Origin: Leptospira soteropolitanensis
GTDB taxonomy: Bacteria; Spirochaetota; Leptospiria; Leptospirales; Leptospiraceae
Reading direction: 5' to 3'
DNA length: 64,000 bases
Assembly (NCBI RefSeq): GCF_026151655.1
Contig: NZ_JAMQPN010000002.1
Span: 620,001-684,000 of the forward strand
The position numbers and the translations under genes are program-made. The notes under the pieces are model-generated. The model searched no databases, was not told the origin of the DNA, and was given only the letters and a program-made list of their open reading frames with translations. Positions 1 to 8,561 of the stretch are shown piece by piece. Numbering within the stretch: position 1 is the first letter of the stretch; each line of letters opens with the position of its first letter.

Positions 1-2
1 TC

Positions 3-887
3 ATCCCAAACGATGAAAAACCATTGGCACAGATCGAAATTTCTGTGGGAATGCTTGTTTTTTTATTCGGACTTTCCCTATCACTTGTCTTTCTTTCCTT
101 TGGCCTTCTGTTTTATTTTTCCTTCCTTTTTGAACGGGATCATTCATTGGAGAAAAAAACAGAGACCCAATTAGTTTCCTTTTTGTTTTACGACCTACTT
201 TCCAAGGATCTAAAAGAATCCGTGGAAGAACTAGAGTCCACTACAGAGTCTTTAAATTTACTTGCTTGGGAAGAAATCCCAGAAAAAGAAATGATCACCC
301 AAGATTACCTCTTAAAAGAAGAGTTTCACAAAGATGCAAGTGAACTCGACTCAAACCTCTTGTTATTCCAACAAGTTGTTACCACCTACACTCAGTTTGG
401 TGTTAAATTAGGCAATCTGGTCCCCAATTTCCAAAATGCCATTGATTATCTATCCATGCGTGAAAGTATTTTTTATTCCATGCCTAGAGGGCGCCCCTTA
501 AAGCCTGGGGTGGGTGTTGTTACCTCCACCTTCGGGTATAGAAGCGATCCATTTGGAATTTTACCTGTGGGGGAATCCCACTCAGGGATTGACTTTGCCG
601 CTGGAGAAGGAACTCCCATTTATGCGACTGGCCCTGGAATCATTGCTGTCGATACAGCTGTGGGTGGGCTTGGAAAATCAGTGCGAATCAATCATGAAAA
701 TGGCTTTTTTACTTTGTATGGGCACTGCTCCCTCATTCTGGTGAATCCAGGAGACAGGGTCAAACGAGGAGATAAAATTGCCCTTGTGGGCCAAACGGGA
801 AAAGCGACTGGTGCTCACGTTCACTATGAAGTGCGGATCGGGCTTGATGCTCCTCTTGATCCCGAAGAATATATTAACTTAGATTAA
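3..887 (+). CDS. M23 (LytM-type) metallopeptidase, 5' end outside window
   Basis: Likely cleaves peptide cross-links of peptidoglycan in the periplasm. The C-terminal half carries the LytM zinc signature: HSGIDFA (HxxxD), a YGHC segment and HVHYEV (HxH). The N-terminal part has one hydrophobic helix (FLFGLSLSLVFLSFGLLFYF) followed by an acidic, helical, probably coiled-coil stretch, the usual layout of membrane-anchored M23 proteins. The frame is open to the left edge (IPNDEKPLAQIE precedes the TTG at 24), so the true start is probably upstream of the window and TTG24 is not needed. The frame closes with TAA at 885-887. Family assignment is firm; the substrate is inferred. Confidence 0.85.
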   Translation: MPNDEKPLAQIEISVGMLVFLFGLSLSLVFLSFGLLFYFSFLFERDHSLEKKTETQLVSFLFYDLLSKDLKESVEELESTTESLNLLAWEEIPEKEMITQDYLLKEEFHKDASELDSNLLLFQQVVTTYTQFGVKLGNLVPNFQNAIDYLSMRESIFYSMPRGRPLKPGVGVVTSTFGYRSDPFGILPVGESHSGIDFAAGEGTPIYATGPGIIAVDTAVGGLGKSVRINHENGFFTLYGHCSLILVNPGDRVKRGDKIALVGQTGKATGAHVHYEVRIGLDAPLDPEEYINLD

Positions 888-1039
888 TTATTTAACTAAC
901 TAACGATAGGATTTGGATAGATCAAAAGATCCATCTTGGCTTTTAAAATTTTAACCATGTTTGGGTGGGATTGGTTCGAACCCTTGTTTGCTTGTAATTC
1001 AGGGACAAAGGCCGAACCAGTTCGAAATATTAATTCAAC

Positions 1040-1486
1040 TTAAAATTTTCCGATTAAATTAAAATCAACAGAATAAACACCAGCACCACCCACTACTAGA
1101 GCAATCAGAAGTCCTGCTGCGAGAATATGAAACTCATATCCTTCCCCTTTTTGGTTTCCATTCCAATTGATAAAAAAACCATTTTGTCTGTGAGCGATAT
1201 AAGCCGCACCAATCATAATGATGGCAATGGATGCCGCAGCAAACTTAGTCAAAAATCCCACGAGAAGTAAAACGGGTCCAAAGGATTCTCCAAGGATGAT
1301 AAGAACAGCAAGTAATCCAGGAAACTTCATCTGCCCTGTAAAAAATCCGTAAGTTCCTTTGAATCCGTAACCACCGAACCAACCGAGTAGTTTTTGGGCA
1401 CCGTGTGGGAAAATCACAACAAAAGCCGTGATGCGTAAGATGAGAGGAATGATATCCCCTGAAGTAGAAAATAGGTAATCGAACAT
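1040..1486 (-). CDS. DoxX family membrane protein
   Basis: 148-residue integral membrane protein with four predicted helices and DoxX landmarks: PHGAQKLLGWFGG near residue 30, GESFGPVLLLVGFLT in the middle and HRQNGFFINW near residue 105. DoxX proteins are small inner-membrane proteins linked to redox or thiol stress in some bacteria; the biochemical role is not settled. The ATG at 1486 is preceded by AAGGAG at a 7-nt spacing, which fixes the start. A 22-bp perfect palindrome lies 25 nt upstream of the start codon (separate entry), so repression by a dimeric regulator is plausible. A second, broken doxX-like gene sits at 7590. Confidence 0.85.
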   Translation of the reverse strand: MFDYLFSTSGDIIPLILRITAFVVIFPHGAQKLLGWFGGYGFKGTYGFFTGQMKFPGLLAVLIILGESFGPVLLLVGFLTKFAAASIAIIMIGAAYIAHRQNGFFINWNGNQKGEGYEFHILAAGLLIALVVGGAGVYSVDFNLIGKF

Positions 1487-1510
1487 TTGGTTCTCCTTAA
1501 ATCGATATTA

Positions 1511-1532
1511 GATAGTTTAATATTAAACTATC
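1511..1532. promoter_or_regulatory. 22-bp perfect palindrome, candidate operator of doxX
   Basis: Both 11-nt arms are exact reverse complements (half-site GATAGTTTAAT), with no spacer. It lies just upstream of the Shine-Dalgarno sequence of the DoxX gene, between that gene and the divergent lgt-like gene at 1624. Contiguous AT-rich dyads of this size are typical binding sites for MarR, HxlR or TetR regulators. No regulator gene is adjacent. Low GC and lack of a loop argue against a terminator. Confidence 0.6.
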
Positions 1533-1623
1533 CAGAGTCAAGGCAATTTTTTACTGAATTTCCAGGTTTCCTAAATTCTAAATTCTCCTTTCCCCTTTAA
1601 GCCTAAATTTTACCCTTTCCCCT

Positions 1624-2550
1624 ATGTTAGATCGAATTCCGATTCCGAATCCCTTTGGCTGGGAAGGTTTGTCCACTTTCAGCCTCCTTATGATGTTGGC
1701 CTTTCTTGTTGGTTCCTACCTTCTCCCGAAGGAATTAGAGCGAAAGAAATTGGATCCGAGCCACTCGGATTGGTTAATTTTTCTTGGGATTTTGGGCACT
1801 TTAGTGGGTGCCAAAATATTCTTTATTTTTGAAATTTGGGACCAAGTGTTTATTGATGTCCCAGGATATGATGGAAAGTATTCTTATCCTTTGACACATT
1901 GGAATGGATTTCCTGGACACCCAGGACTCTGGTCTTCCCTTTTTAGCGGCGGAGGCCTTGTATTCTTTGGGGGGCTCCTTTTTGGATGGCTCTTCATCAC
2001 ACTTTACTTCCGCCACCACAAACTAGACATCGGTGCTTATTATGATGCGGTGATCCCTGCGATTAGCATGGGTTATGCCATCGGCAGACTTGGATGTTTT
2101 GTCAGTGGGGATGGATGTTACGGTTTTGCCACCGATGTTAGGATTCCTTTTTTTGTTTTTGATTTCCACGGTGCCCATCCTTCCGGCGTACCTGTTTGGA
2201 ACACCCCAGTCATGGAATCGATTATGGCATTTGGATATTTTGCATATTTTCAATTTTGGGCAAGATACCAAAACTTTCGTAAGTGGAGTATCGGTGCGCA
2301 GTTTCTCATCATCCACGGATTTGCAAGACTCATCATTGAATTTTTGCGAGTGAACAAAGCGGTGATTCCTTTTATTGATCCACCGACTCTTGTAAACATT
2401 CCTGACGCCAACGGGAATCCAAGTTTTCTCACTGGTTATTACTGGCATGGGTTTTCTCAGTCTCAGTATATCTCCATTGCACTCATCCTTTTTGGAGTGT
2501 ATCTGATGGTTTCCAAAAAACTTTGGTTAAAGGAAGAAACAAAAGCATGA
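1624..2550 (+). CDS. Prolipoprotein diacylglyceryl transferase-like protein (Lgt family)
   Basis: 308-residue polytopic protein with Lgt-family features: the [14 protein letters not shown] segment (about residue 153), which corresponds to the Lgt signature GRxxNFxNxExxG but is divergent, [20 protein letters not shown] and the C-terminal SQSQYISI motif. Lgt transfers diacylglycerol from phosphatidylglycerol to the lipobox cysteine of prolipoproteins at the inner membrane. The signature Asn is replaced (FVSGD), so this may be a paralogue instead of the housekeeping enzyme. The ATG at 1624 is the first in frame. The last codons overlap the downstream crotonase start (ATGA), so the two are translationally coupled. 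Confidence 0.75.
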   Translation: MLDRIPIPNPFGWEGLSTFSLLMMLAFLVGSYLLPKELERKKLDPSHSDWLIFLGILGTLVGAKIFFIFEIWDQVFIDVPGYDGKYSYPLTHWNGFPGHPGLWSSLFSGGGLVFFGGLLFGWLFITLYFRHHKLDIGAYYDAVIPAISMGYAIGRLGCFVSGDGCYGFATDVRIPFFVFDFHGAHPSGVPVWNTPVMESIMAFGYFAYFQFWARYQNFRKWSIGAQFLIIHGFARLIIEFLRVNKAVIPFIDPPTLVNIPDANGNPSFLTGYYWHGFSQSQYISIALILFGVYLMVSKKLWLKEETKA

Positions 2551-3377
2551 ACCCATCTCCATTTTTTGAAATAGAAAAGAGAAAAAACGTAGCTATCCTT
2601 TGGTTAAATCGTCCAGAAAAAAGAAATGCTATGAATTGGCCTTTCTGGCGAGACCTGCCAGATATGGTAGAGCAAATCAATGCAGATCCACAAATTCATT
2701 GTTTTGTGATCGCCGCAAAAGGAAAATCCTTCTCAACAGGTCTTGATTTGGAAGAGTTTTTCCAAGAATTTAAACCTGTGGTGCAAGGGGAATTAGCCGA
2801 TGGTCGGGAAAAACTCTACCAACTCATTCTTACGATGCAAAAAGGGATCAATGCAGTTTACAATTCTAAAAAACCATCCATTGCTCTTGTTCAAAAACAT
2901 TGTATTGGTGGTGGACTTGATTTGGTATCTGCCTGTGATATTCGTTATGCGACTAGTGATGCAGTTTTTTCTCTTCGTGAATCCAAAGTTGCCATTGTTG
3001 CCGATATGGGCTCACTTCAAAGACTCCCCCATCTGATTGGAAATGCGCATACAAGGGAGCTTGCCTTAACAGGAAAAGACATTAGTGCCGATGAAGCCTT
3101 TCAAATGGGACTTGTCACTAAAATCACTGAAGACTTTGATTCATTACTCCAAGCAGGATTAAAAACTGCTGAAGAAATTGCAGAGAATCCAACGATTGTT
3201 ATCCGAGGTGTCAAACAAGTATTAAATCATGGAATAGGAAAAACCATTGAAGAAGGTCTAGACTACGTAGCAGTTTGGAATGCAAGTATGCTCGATTCCA
3301 AGGACTTCCGTTCGGCCATTGGTGGGTTTATGGAAAGAAAACGCCCTGTATTCAATCCAGAAACCCGGATCAACTAA
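2547..3377 (+). CDS. Crotonase-family protein, dienoyl-CoA isomerase-like
   Basis: 276-residue enoyl-CoA hydratase/isomerase fold enzyme. [10 protein letters not shown] forms the acyl-CoA oxyanion region, [16 protein letters not shown] the second one, and [19 protein letters not shown] matches the Asp/Glu arrangement of delta3,5-delta2,4-dienoyl-CoA isomerase (ECH1), where the Glu and the Asp before MGSLQRLP act in proton transfer. This points to auxiliary beta-oxidation of unsaturated fatty acids, important for organisms that live on fatty acids. The start at ATG2547 is chosen because it overlaps the lgt-like stop and has AAGGAAG upstream; an in-frame TTG at 2523 is less likely. The frame ends one base before a convergent small gene. 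Confidence 0.85.
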   Translation: MNPSPFFEIEKRKNVAILWLNRPEKRNAMNWPFWRDLPDMVEQINADPQIHCFVIAAKGKSFSTGLDLEEFFQEFKPVVQGELADGREKLYQLILTMQKGINAVYNSKKPSIALVQKHCIGGGLDLVSACDIRYATSDAVFSLRESKVAIVADMGSLQRLPHLIGNAHTRELALTGKDISADEAFQMGLVTKITEDFDSLLQAGLKTAEEIAENPTIVIRGVKQVLNHGIGKTIEEGLDYVAVWNASMLDSKDFRSAIGGFMERKRPVFNPETRIN

Positions 3378-3533
3378 TTAGCAGTAGATGTCGAGTAACC
3401 TTTCGCTTTTTGCTGCTGGACCAACTTTTTCCTCCACAGCCAACTTCATGAGTTTTTCTGTGAGTTGGTTTTGTGCCTGGAAAATTTCCTTCGGCAAATT
3501 GACGACTGAGTTAATAGGTGTAGATGGAACCAT
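3378..3533 (-). CDS. Small 51-residue protein, unknown
   Basis: The minus-strand frame is open for 98 codons, but the start at 3533 is strongly supported: an almost ideal Shine-Dalgarno sequence (AAAGGAGG) sits 7 nt upstream of this ATG. The product begins MVPSTPINSVVNLP and continues as one amphipathic helix (KEIFQAQNQLTEKLMKLAVEEK) with a short tail ending DIYC. I do not recognise a named family. It is cytosolic by sequence (no signal peptide). It lies between the crotonase (convergent, abutting) and the TPR gene (divergent). Confidence 0.6.
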   Translation of the reverse strand: MVPSTPINSVVNLPKEIFQAQNQLTEKLMKLAVEEKVGPAAKSERLLDIYC

Positions 3534-3612
3534 AAAGGACCTCCTTTTACAATCTTTACTCCCTGTTCTACCCATCGACAATTCCAGCATTTCCTGAAGT
3601 AAAAAACTTCTT

Positions 3613-4464
3613 ATGAGTTCTTTTTTTTCTCTAATCCGCGAAGCAAAACTCCTGGAAGAGGAAAAGGAATTCACTCGAGCTTTTAATGTTTATGCAGAGA
3701 GCGAATCCCATACGAAAAACGAATCGGCCCTCATCAAAATCAAAGCCAAAAAAGCCTGGTGTTTGTATGCGGTGGGAAATCCAAGAGAAACGGAATCCCT
3801 TTTTCAGGATATCATTCAAAACTACCCCTCTCATCCTTTAAGTATTACCGTTTACTCGCGTTATCTGATCAAATTAAAGAAATTCAAATCAGCAAAAGTA
3901 TTACTCCAAAAAAGTATCCTTCAGTTTCCATCCTATTTAGAAAACTACCTGCTCCTTGCTTCTCTCTTAAAAGATATGGAACGTTCAGAAGAAGCAATTG
4001 AGGTATTAAAAAAAGCTCTATCACAAGAACATTTAAGTAATGGTCGCGGGATAGACAGAAAAGACATTTGGGCAGAACTTGGATCACTTTATTTTTCTCG
4101 TGGTGATTTTAATTCAGCTCTTGCCTCTTTAAAAAAGTCTTTAAAAATGGTGGAACCAGAAGAGTTCCTACATTATGATTTACTCGCTCTGTGTTATTTG
4201 GAAGCGGAAGATCCTGAAAATGCCTTAACGTCGATTAGAACTCATATTGAATATTGCAAAGAAATTGATCCAGAGACACTCATCATTTTAGCAAGAGCCC
4301 ATTGCCGCTTAGGAAAATTGGAAGAAGCCGCTAACAATCTAATCCAAGCATATTCTATTGAAGATTCTTTATACCTAAAGGCAACTGACTTTATCGATTT
4401 TGCACCACTACTGAGAAACGGATTTTTTACTACCTTGGAGAATATTGAATGGGAAGAACCATAA
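3613..4464 (+). CDS. TPR-repeat protein
   Basis: 283 residues, almost entirely helical, with several tetratricopeptide-like repeats: A..LYAVGNPRETESLFQDII, YLIKLKKFKSAKVLLQKSI, LLKDMERSEEAIEVLKKAL, LYFSRGDFNSALASLKKSL, LCYLEAEDPENALTSIRTHI and HCRLGKLEEAANNLIQAY. TPRs mediate protein-protein contacts. No signal peptide is seen, so it is probably cytoplasmic. The 3' end overlaps the next gene by 16 nt, which suggests co-expression with the helicase. The partner is unknown. Confidence 0.8.
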   Translation: MSSFFSLIREAKLLEEEKEFTRAFNVYAESESHTKNESALIKIKAKKAWCLYAVGNPRETESLFQDIIQNYPSHPLSITVYSRYLIKLKKFKSAKVLLQKSILQFPSYLENYLLLASLLKDMERSEEAIEVLKKALSQEHLSNGRGIDRKDIWAELGSLYFSRGDFNSALASLKKSLKMVEPEEFLHYDLLALCYLEAEDPENALTSIRTHIEYCKEIDPETLIILARAHCRLGKLEEAANNLIQAYSIEDSLYLKATDFIDFAPLLRNGFFTTLENIEWEEP

Positions 4465-6275
4465 AACAAGAGTTTGGTTCACTAGAAGAAGAAATTCTAA
4501 ATGTAAAATCAATTTTAACAAAAGAACGTGAATACGAACGTTCTTTATTTTTGGAAAAAGGGGAAGGATCAAAAGCCATTCCATCTGCAGAATTGGAAGA
4601 TCTAAAATTTGTAGTAGGAAATACATGGAGAGCAGAATTTAAAATCTCACCTTCATTGAAAACAAAGGAATGGTTAAAACCAGGAATCCCTGTCCTATTA
4701 AAAGGGAATTCCGAATCCATATTTGGCAATATCTACAGAGCAAGTGATAACCAGTTGACAGTTCAAATACGTGGGGATTATGAATGGGAAGATCAGGAAT
4801 TTCAAATTTCAAAATGGTTTCAAGAATCAACTTATGATTTGTATAACGAAATCATAGCAAAGGTAATCGAAGATAAAGAAAGTTTTTCGCATAAAAAACT
4901 TAACTGGATATTGGGATTTGGCCTCGGTGACAAACCAAATCCTCCCAAATCAGGGCAAACAGCCAACCCACTAGAACGAATTTTTCAAATTGCTGATTAC
5001 GGAATGATTTTTGGTCCACCAGGAACAGGAAAGACCACCTTACTCATGCAAGCTGTCGAAAAAATCAAATCGAAAAATGAGTCGGTTCTAACACTTTGCC
5101 CCACAAACTTTGCTTGTGATTATATTGTAGAACTTGCCTTAAAAAAAGGAATTCGTGTGATCCGATTGGGTAACTCTACCAAAATCAAAGAAGAAGTCCT
5201 ACCCCATCATATAGACCATCTCATACAAGAACATCCTGACCAAAAACAAATCCATAACTGGCAGACGGAACTAAAGGCCATCCAGAAAAAAGCAAATTCT
5301 TGGAAACGAAATTTTGGGAAAGAAGAAAGGGAAGAAAGAAAGGCACAAAGAAAAGAAGCCAAGTTTTTACTTTCCACAATCAGAGAAGCGGAATCAAACA
5401 TTCGAATGAAGTTACTCGACAATGCCGAACTCATCGTATCTACCTTTTCTGGATTTGGAAATGAATTTAAAAAAGGTAGAGTTTTTGAATATGTATTTGT
5501 GGATGAAGCCACTCAAAGTTTAGATCCGGGATGTTACCTTGCACTATATGCAGGGAAAAAAACTTTTTTCTTTGGTGATCCGAAACAACTCGGAGCCAAC
5601 TTCTCGCATCCCGACCATACAGCGATTCATAGTTTTTTAGATAAAGCAATCGCATTTGATTCCGGGGAACGTGTGATCTTTTTAGAAAAACAATTTAGAA
5701 TGAAACCAGAAATTCTTGGTTTTCCCAACGAATCCTATTATGAAAATAAAATTTTAACCCATCCCGATGCAAAGTGGAACAGTAATCTTGATATCTCTCA
5801 AGTATTTGGAAATAATCCACCAATGATTTGGATTGATACTGCAGGAAGTGACTCGGAAGAAGAAACAGAAGGCGAAGAACCAAGTTTTTTTAACAAAACG
5901 GAAATCCTACTAATCGAAGGATTGTTTCGGTTGGGTATTCCGAAAGAACAAACAACCGTAATCTCACCTTATAGGGGCCAGGTGGAAAGACTTGTAAAAG
6001 TTTCCTCGGGACGTTGGTTTACCCAAACCATTGACTCATTCCAAGGAAGGGAATCCGAAATTGTGATCCTAAGTTTGGTCAGATCTAATAATGATGGAGA
6101 GATTGGATTCTTATTAAATCCCAAACGATTAAATGTGGCCTTAACACGTGCTAAATCTCATCTGATTCTCATCGGTGATTCCGGAACGCTTTGCCAAACC
6201 AAAGAATTCCAAGAACTCTATTCCTATATTGAATCTGTGGGTGAAATCCGTTCGATTTATGAATTTATGGAATAG
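4449..6275 (+). CDS. SF1B DNA/RNA helicase, UPF1/DNA2-like
   Basis: 608-residue superfamily 1 helicase. Motif order: GPPGTGKTT (Walker A, about residue 193), VDEATQS (motif II), GDPKQLGA (motif III), EKQFRM (motif IV-like), SPYRGQV, TIDSFQGRESEIVILSLVRS (motif V) and RLNVALTRAKSHLILIGD (motif VI). The SFQG.E and NVALTRA motifs identify the UPF1/SMUBP2/DNA2 clade, ATP-driven 5'-3' helicases. The N-terminal 180 residues hold a beta-rich region resembling the domain 1B barrel of this clade. The ATG at 4449 lies inside the end of the TPR gene. Its role (repair or RNA turnover) cannot be decided from sequence. Confidence 0.9.
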   Translation: MGRTIKQEFGSLEEEILNVKSILTKEREYERSLFLEKGEGSKAIPSAELEDLKFVVGNTWRAEFKISPSLKTKEWLKPGIPVLLKGNSESIFGNIYRASDNQLTVQIRGDYEWEDQEFQISKWFQESTYDLYNEIIAKVIEDKESFSHKKLNWILGFGLGDKPNPPKSGQTANPLERIFQIADYGMIFGPPGTGKTTLLMQAVEKIKSKNESVLTLCPTNFACDYIVELALKKGIRVIRLGNSTKIKEEVLPHHIDHLIQEHPDQKQIHNWQTELKAIQKKANSWKRNFGKEEREERKAQRKEAKFLLSTIREAESNIRMKLLDNAELIVSTFSGFGNEFKKGRVFEYVFVDEATQSLDPGCYLALYAGKKTFFFGDPKQLGANFSHPDHTAIHSFLDKAIAFDSGERVIFLEKQFRMKPEILGFPNESYYENKILTHPDAKWNSNLDISQVFGNNPPMIWIDTAGSDSEEETEGEEPSFFNKTEILLIEGLFRLGIPKEQTTVISPYRGQVERLVKVSSGRWFTQTIDSFQGRESEIVILSLVRSNNDGEIGFLLNPKRLNVALTRAKSHLILIGDSGTLCQTKEFQELYSYIESVGEIRSIYEFME

Positions 6276-6357
6276 AATTTCCTAACAAATTTAATTCATC
6301 TTCAACAGATGTATTTAACTTTTGGACATCCCTATTTTTCGTTTTCTCAATTTATAT

Positions 6358-7110
6358 TTATAAGACTACCCATTTAGGTTCCTCTAGAGTATAAAGCAAA
6401 CGGAAAGCCCCATCAGAACCGGGAGGGATTTCTGCAATGGGCTCAAAATCAAAGTCAGTGGTTTCGTCTGCATTTTCTTTCACAGCACTTGTGACTAAAA
6501 TCTCCCAAGCTTTGGCCGTATCTTCACCTAATTTAGATGATGCGTTAACTTCTGCGCCAAAAACATCAGTATCCCCTATTTTTAAAATTTTTCCAAACCC
6601 AAGACCGACACAAAGTAAAATTTGTTCTTCAGCCACCCTTCCTTCATTATATCGTTTGCATGCCTTCTGCATTTGGATGGCACATTGGATAGCCTTATTT
6701 GTATTACGAAAAAGTACCATAAGGCTGTCCCCCTCATCTTTCATCAGGATTCCATCGAACTCATCAAGAACAGGAATGAGGATTCGTTGTGATTCATAAA
6801 TGGTTTGTAAAAAATGAATGATACCGAATTTTGCAACCCCACGGGAAAAACCAGAAAGATCTGTAAACATCACACACCAGGTTTCTCCAAAGAGGTCCCA
6901 AATACGTTTATCGATGATATCTTGATTGGAGCCTGGGCTCAAACGTTCTTCTAATAGTTTTTCTAATCGTTCTTCTGAAGCAGAGGTTGCAATGGTGCGT
7001 TTTTGACCCATGCGAGCGAGTATACCCCTTTTTTTTTGAATGTCAATTGCAATGGTTAAGTAAATGATCTCGAAAAGAAAGATACAAAGAATCATAAACT
7101 TTTCGATCAT
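6358..7110 (-). CDS. Adenylate/guanylate cyclase-domain protein, membrane-anchored
   Basis: 250 residues: an N-terminal membrane helix (FMILCIFLFEIIYLTIAI), a short charged linker, then a class III nucleotide cyclase domain. Metal Asp candidates are in MFTDLSGFSRG and KDEGDSLMV. The late motif reads VFGAEVNASSKL, which keeps the transition-state Asn but has Lys where active cyclases usually have Arg, so activity is uncertain. The ATG at 7110 is preceded by GGGGAAAG at a 6-nt spacing and gives the membrane anchor; an alternative start is ATG7011 without the anchor. The 5' end overlaps the 3' end of the tetR remnant by 68 nt. Confidence 0.75.
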   Translation of the reverse strand: MIEKFMILCIFLFEIIYLTIAIDIQKKRGILARMGQKRTIATSASEERLEKLLEERLSPGSNQDIIDKRIWDLFGETWCVMFTDLSGFSRGVAKFGIIHFLQTIYESQRILIPVLDEFDGILMKDEGDSLMVLFRNTNKAIQCAIQMQKACKRYNEGRVAEEQILLCVGLGFGKILKIGDTDVFGAEVNASSKLGEDTAKAWEILVTSAVKENADETTDFDFEPIAEIPPGSDGAFRLLYTLEEPKWVVL

Positions 7111-7611
7111 TCATGACTTTCCCCATAGCGAAGGTCGCTTCCTGGAAAGTGACTATAAACTCAGCAAGTTTCATTGTGTCCGTTTTCGTTTTTAATATCT
7201 TTTTCTTTTTTGCCAAATCCAAGTAAGTTTTTGTTTTTTGGAACCAGCTTGATAAAAGTTCCTTAGCTTTCTTTTGGAATTCAGGATCAATCGCGGACAT
7301 TTCTTGACCCAAGTTGTTTAATGGGCAACCCCTAGAAACAAACTCATCCGGCCATTCCTCAAAGGTTTTTTCAAACGTTCGAATGATTCCTTCCACAGGA
7401 TCATCAAAGTTTTTCAAAGGTAAAATCCACCGATCCCAAATTCCTTGAGACAGAAATTCGTCGATGATGGCATAACCCACGTGGTTTTTCGTCGGGAAAT
7501 GGTAGAAAAAAGCACCTATGGTTAAATTTGCCTTTTGTGCAATTTCACGTACCCCTACACCTTGAAATCCATTTTGGTAAATCAGAACAAATGCGGGAAG
7601 GATTCTCAGCG
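7043..7611 (-). pseudogene. TetR-family regulator lacking its N-terminus
   Basis: Most of a TetR regulator is intact: the helix-turn-helix GVREIAQKANLTIGAFFYHF and a ligand domain with CPLNNLGQEMSAIDPEF, which resembles the TetR_C_6 type. The normal first 14-18 residues are missing. Upstream of RILPAFVLIYQNG the frame stays open but is simply the antisense of the doxX-like remnant, with no ATG, GTG or TTG near the expected start. The simplest reading is a deletion that removed the divergent promoter region and both gene starts. It could still be expressed from a remote start as an N-terminally extended protein, but that is unlikely to be functional. Confidence 0.7.
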
Positions 7612-7946
7612 GACTTGTGATCGCATTTCTTCTTTTTGATGCAGGAGGGAAGTTAGCAAAAATGGAACCAGTCCTAAAAAGTATGTAGGAACTTGGTTTG
7701 CCCGCCACTAGTGCAACTACCATTGGCATTCTTCTTCTTGTGATCACAGTGATGTATGCCGTTCCGCAAACAGCGGCACTTGGCGCTCTCCTTCTTACCG
7801 GGTATTTGGGGGGAGCCGTTGCCATTCACCTGCGCGTGGATAACCCGCTTTGGACTCACACCTTATTTCCAGTTTATGTTGGAATTCTTCTTTGGGTAGG
7901 ACTAACCTTACGAAATCCAAAAGTAAAGGGACTCTTTTGGTTCTGA
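7590..7946 (+). pseudogene. DoxX-like membrane protein gene with lost start and internal stop
   Basis: One reading frame encodes a DoxX-like protein from NAGRILSGLVIAFLLFDAG (7590) through KMEPVLKSM, then an in-frame TAG at 7686-7688, then ELGLPATSATTIGILL and on to a normal end (TGA 7944-7946). The two halves are continuous in frame and join where family members have a single residue in a KxMxELG(L/F)PA motif, so the TAG is a nonsense change. No start codon exists between the upstream TAA (7578) and the homology. The 5' end abuts the tetR remnant, which supports one deletion that truncated both divergent genes. Confidence 0.75.
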
Positions 7947-7956
7947 TAAATATAAA

Positions 7957-7985
7957 AAAAGACCCAAGGTGTCCTTGGGTCTTTT
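7957..7985. terminator. Bidirectional intrinsic terminator
   Basis: Stem GACCCAAGG / CCTTGGGTC with a 3-nt TGT loop, flanked by A-tract and T-tract (AAAA before, TTTT after). It separates the doxX-like remnant on the plus strand from the end of the ACIII operon on the minus strand (8036), and fits termination in both directions. Confidence 0.85.
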
Positions 7986-8035
7986 AAAATGCGTTGATGG
8001 GATTTTCTCCCACCGAACTGATGTTAGCAATAATC

Positions 8036-8551
8036 TTAGTTTTGTTTTAACATGTTTTTGTTTGTATAAGGAACTTCTTCCAAACCTTTCGTCAGGTCAG
8101 AAAGTGGAATCTTATCTTTCGGAAGATCTTTTAAGCTACCATATTCATATCCTCGAGGATAGTGTTCTTTGTCTGTTGGGCTGTAAAATGGATTGTACTC
8201 TTTTACTAGGCCTTTGGAATATCTCCAAACACTTACTTCTGGATCTTGGTTTACAACAAAACAACGAGGGCTCATATAACCTTCGTTTTTGGCCGTTTGC
8301 ACTTTTACAAAGTATTTTGGTGCCCAAACGTTATGGTTACGAGCATCAAATATTTTTACTACCGTTCCTGCAGGAACAAATTCCACCACTTTCGAGTTAG
8401 AATCTGCTTCCGAGTACAAAGGAACCGTAAAATCCAAACTTGCTTTGTTTGTTTTGGCATCACAATTTTTATGCCAAGTAACTTCCGCATTTTTGGAACA
8501 AGCTGTGAAACTTGCACAAGCGATCATGAGTAATACAATTTTGTTTTTCAA
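8036..8551 (-). CDS. SH3-like lipoprotein at end of ACIII operon
   Basis: Start set at TTG8551: AGGAG lies 7 nt upstream and the product then begins directly with a lipoprotein signal (LKNKIVLLMIACASFTAC, lipid Cys at residue 18). An upstream in-frame ATG (8587) falls inside actF and adds a non-signal-like leader. The mature part contains a bacterial SH3-like segment (PLYSEADSNSKVVEFVPAGT, VKIFDARN, FVKVQTAKNEGYMSPR) followed by a Pro/Tyr/Lys-rich tail. It follows actF by 10 nt and so is co-transcribed with the respiratory operon. It may be an accessory or assembly lipoprotein; the function is unknown. Confidence 0.75.
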   Translation of the reverse strand: MKNKIVLLMIACASFTACSKNAEVTWHKNCDAKTNKASLDFTVPLYSEADSNSKVVEFVPAGTVVKIFDARNHNVWAPKYFVKVQTAKNEGYMSPRCFVVNQDPEVSVWRYSKGLVKEYNPFYSPTDKEHYPRGYEYGSLKDLPKDKIPLSDLTKGLEEVPYTNKNMLKQN

Positions 8552-8561
8552 TTCCGTACTC

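Noticed and set aside
971..982. GGTTCGAACCC string resembling a tRNA T-arm
   Set aside because: No acceptor, D or anticodon arms could be built around it; chance AT-rich context.
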